Below are positions 62,290-64,000 of a DNA stretch of 64,000 nucleotides, piece after piece. Numbering within the stretch: position 1 is the stretch's first letter; every line of letters starts with the position of its first letter. Location: positions 13,095,891 through 13,159,890 of the forward strand of contig OY365813.1 in NCBI GenBank assembly GCA_959347315.1. Reading direction: 5' to 3'. Source of the stretch: Bimastos eiseni. Its lineage: Eukaryota; Annelida; Clitellata; Crassiclitellata; Lumbricidae. The notes beneath the pieces were generated by a model. It did not search any database. It saw only the letters and a program-made list of their open reading frames with translations, and had not been told where the DNA came from. The translations under genes and the position numbers were made by a program.

Positions 62290-64000
62290 TATCAAGACCC
62301 TCAATAGAGCCTCATTTCAACTTTTCAAGTAGGTGTGGCTATAGTACCAAAAGAGGGAAACAACACAGTTGAACACAATCATTTATAGACATTATGTGCA
62401 AGCTGAACAATTTGTTTATTAAAAATATGAGAAGCAAGTGAATTACTGAACTGGCAACGTTGAAAAGATTACTTTAGTCGTGACCCTGGCAAAAATAACA
62501 AACGATATGAGCATTTGCAGAACTATAATCAAGCGAAATGAACTACCTGCATCATTGCAACCACCAACAAAAGCATCCTTAACAACTTTCAATTCACTAA
62601 ACACACCACCCACTAGTATCATCTTTGACCAAGTTGGCAAAAATTCTAGTCGGATAGATGGACATGTGAAAAATTTTCAACCCCCTCTTCCAGTTCAAAT
62701 TTGACAATTCAAACTGTTGTCGACCAAGTGATTATTATCACGCATCTACCTAAGCATCTCATCAGTCGATGGCACCGAGCAATAATGAGCAAAGACCTGC
62801 TCAAAACAGCAACCAGCTCAAATATCTTGTAACTCAGTGCGCAAACTTCTGTCTACCGTCTCTTAGTGCCTTTTCCATTCTGCTGATCAACTAGATCGCC
62901 TTATTTCTGGTTCCCTGAACGAGGACTACAATGACCTAACACCAAGCCCTTTGTGATTGTAGGGCCCCAATGTGGGCCCTTCAAAGTCTAATGACTAATC
63001 CCACACAATGCATAGTAAGATTTTAGATGGGATGCCACCCTCATTGCCTGAAGAGTTCGTTATTTTCACAGGCTGTGACACTGAGAACGCTTTTGAATAG
63101 TGAGTACAGTCAACCCGAGGAACTGGAGGACGGGAAACCGCGTACAGTACAACAAGCGGTGCTACATAAATACTCACATACAAGACAATCTCAGAAGAGC
63201 CTCAAAACTGTACTCTCCACATTACAACACGAACAAACTAACCAACCATAACCCACAATTAATCGACCACAGTGTCCCACGTGTGACATAAACCAACACT
63301 GATTCCTAATCAATCGGCAACAGTAACCTACAATTAATCGACAACTGCAGGGTGTCCCACATGTGACATAAGCCAAACTGATTCCTAATCACAGCAAAAG
63401 CCATCCATCATCAACGCGTACAATCAACAACAATGCCCATCACACGAGCGGATTCAAAATGATCACCATCATCAACAAACTCATAACCACCATCCACTAA
63501 CGAGCACTCGATCCATCCACCCGTCTTCATAATTGACTTTCACATAGCAAATAGTAATACGAGACTACGGCGACGTGTTATCTTCTTTCAGTCATCTGCA
63601 GAGTGTTCTGCAGACTGGACAGTGGAATGACCAACTAAGCTATTTCCACGTTCAAGAGATTGATTGCTCTTAAACTATTGCACATCATCTTGACAAGACT
63701 CGTCTCTCTCGGTCCGTTTCGATCTCATCCGAATCAGATCTCTATCACGGTTGACCGCCACAAGTCTCCTTACTGAAACAAAGAAACACACACATACTTA
63801 TTCACTGCTTACTAAAACAAATTCATCTGCTCACTCATCTTAGAGACAGCCACGAGTGTGAAGCATTGACAACCTCATTTTCTTGACCTTGGCATATATG
63901 CACTCATCTTCTTAAGCACTCATCAACATTATTTAACACGGCGTCACAATGTCGCATTCAGCGACGACGGCGATGACAGACAGCGTCCAGATACAGTTCC
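62290..64000. other. Stretch without recognised gene
   Basis: Apart from a diverged tandem duplication at 63250-63390, the sequence is AC-rich and unique-looking. No exon recognised; no splice-supported frame found. Confidence 0.35.
63250..63390 (+). repeat. ~75-85-bp diverged tandem duplication
   Basis: GTGTCCCACGTGTGACATAA ACCAACACTGATTCCTAATC and GTGTCCCACATGTGACATAA GCCAAACTGATTCCTAATCA, each beside CAATTAATCGAC. Confidence 0.8.

Overview
Organism and overall character. This is animal nuclear DNA from a draft assembly: a run of 200 N marks a scaffold gap, introns carry GT/AG signals, and nearly all recognisable coding matter is decayed non-LTR retrotransposon. The palindrome TAGGCCTA recurs far above chance, LINE/SINE tails of the form GGCGCTATATAAAT are everywhere, and one LINE starts its ORF with a 2A-like motif (GDIESNPGP). 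I read these as a marine invertebrate, perhaps an echinoderm or other ambulacrarian; this is inference, not proof. No operons, CRISPR arrays, rRNA or intact tRNA genes were seen.

Genes. The only gene I can name is ARPC5 (16-kDa subunit of the Arp2/3 actin-nucleating complex), + strand. One exon is clear (45298-45446). A likely upstream exon (41889-41974) fits by splice signals, phase and a VDVD motif but has an in-frame TAG. Its other exons were not found, so either the gene is a decaying copy, the assembly has an error, or the remaining exons are diverged or outside the window. A possible two-exon 3' end of an unidentified gene lies on the - strand at 49342-50927, with a 27/29-bp minisatellite in its intron.

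Layout. 0-13 kb: LINE fragments, a 1.05-kb hAT-like element with an 8-bp target duplication, a three-copy repeat family and a 600-bp TACA array. 13-28 kb: a 16-bp polypyrimidine minisatellite, a proline/glutamate low-complexity ORF, the assembly gap, tRNA-derived SINEs (one nested in a LINE), and 12-bp, 15-bp and tetranucleotide arrays. 28-39 kb: a 2A-bearing LINE between two almost identical 181-bp direct repeats, a 48-bp perfect inverted repeat, a 462-bp element flanked by TA, and dispersed GGTCTT/GGTCTCG elements. 39-51 kb: the ARPC5 locus, a 1.7-kb satellite with a ~308-bp higher-order period, palindrome-bearing ~420-bp repeats, and a hairpin-linked minisatellite. 51-61 kb: a composite mosaic of palindrome repeats, 61-bp GGCGCC units around AACAGCAATCGT arrays, and a duplicated module, one copy of which was split by a 1.7-kb hAT-like insertion while the other preserves the empty site. 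61-64 kb: LINE ends, a TTAGGG-containing minisatellite and unassigned DNA.

How it fits together. This is repeat-dominated intronic or intergenic DNA. The most informative content is the history of nested mobile elements and the birth of tandem arrays from element tails and hairpins. I did not find a convincing new gene system.
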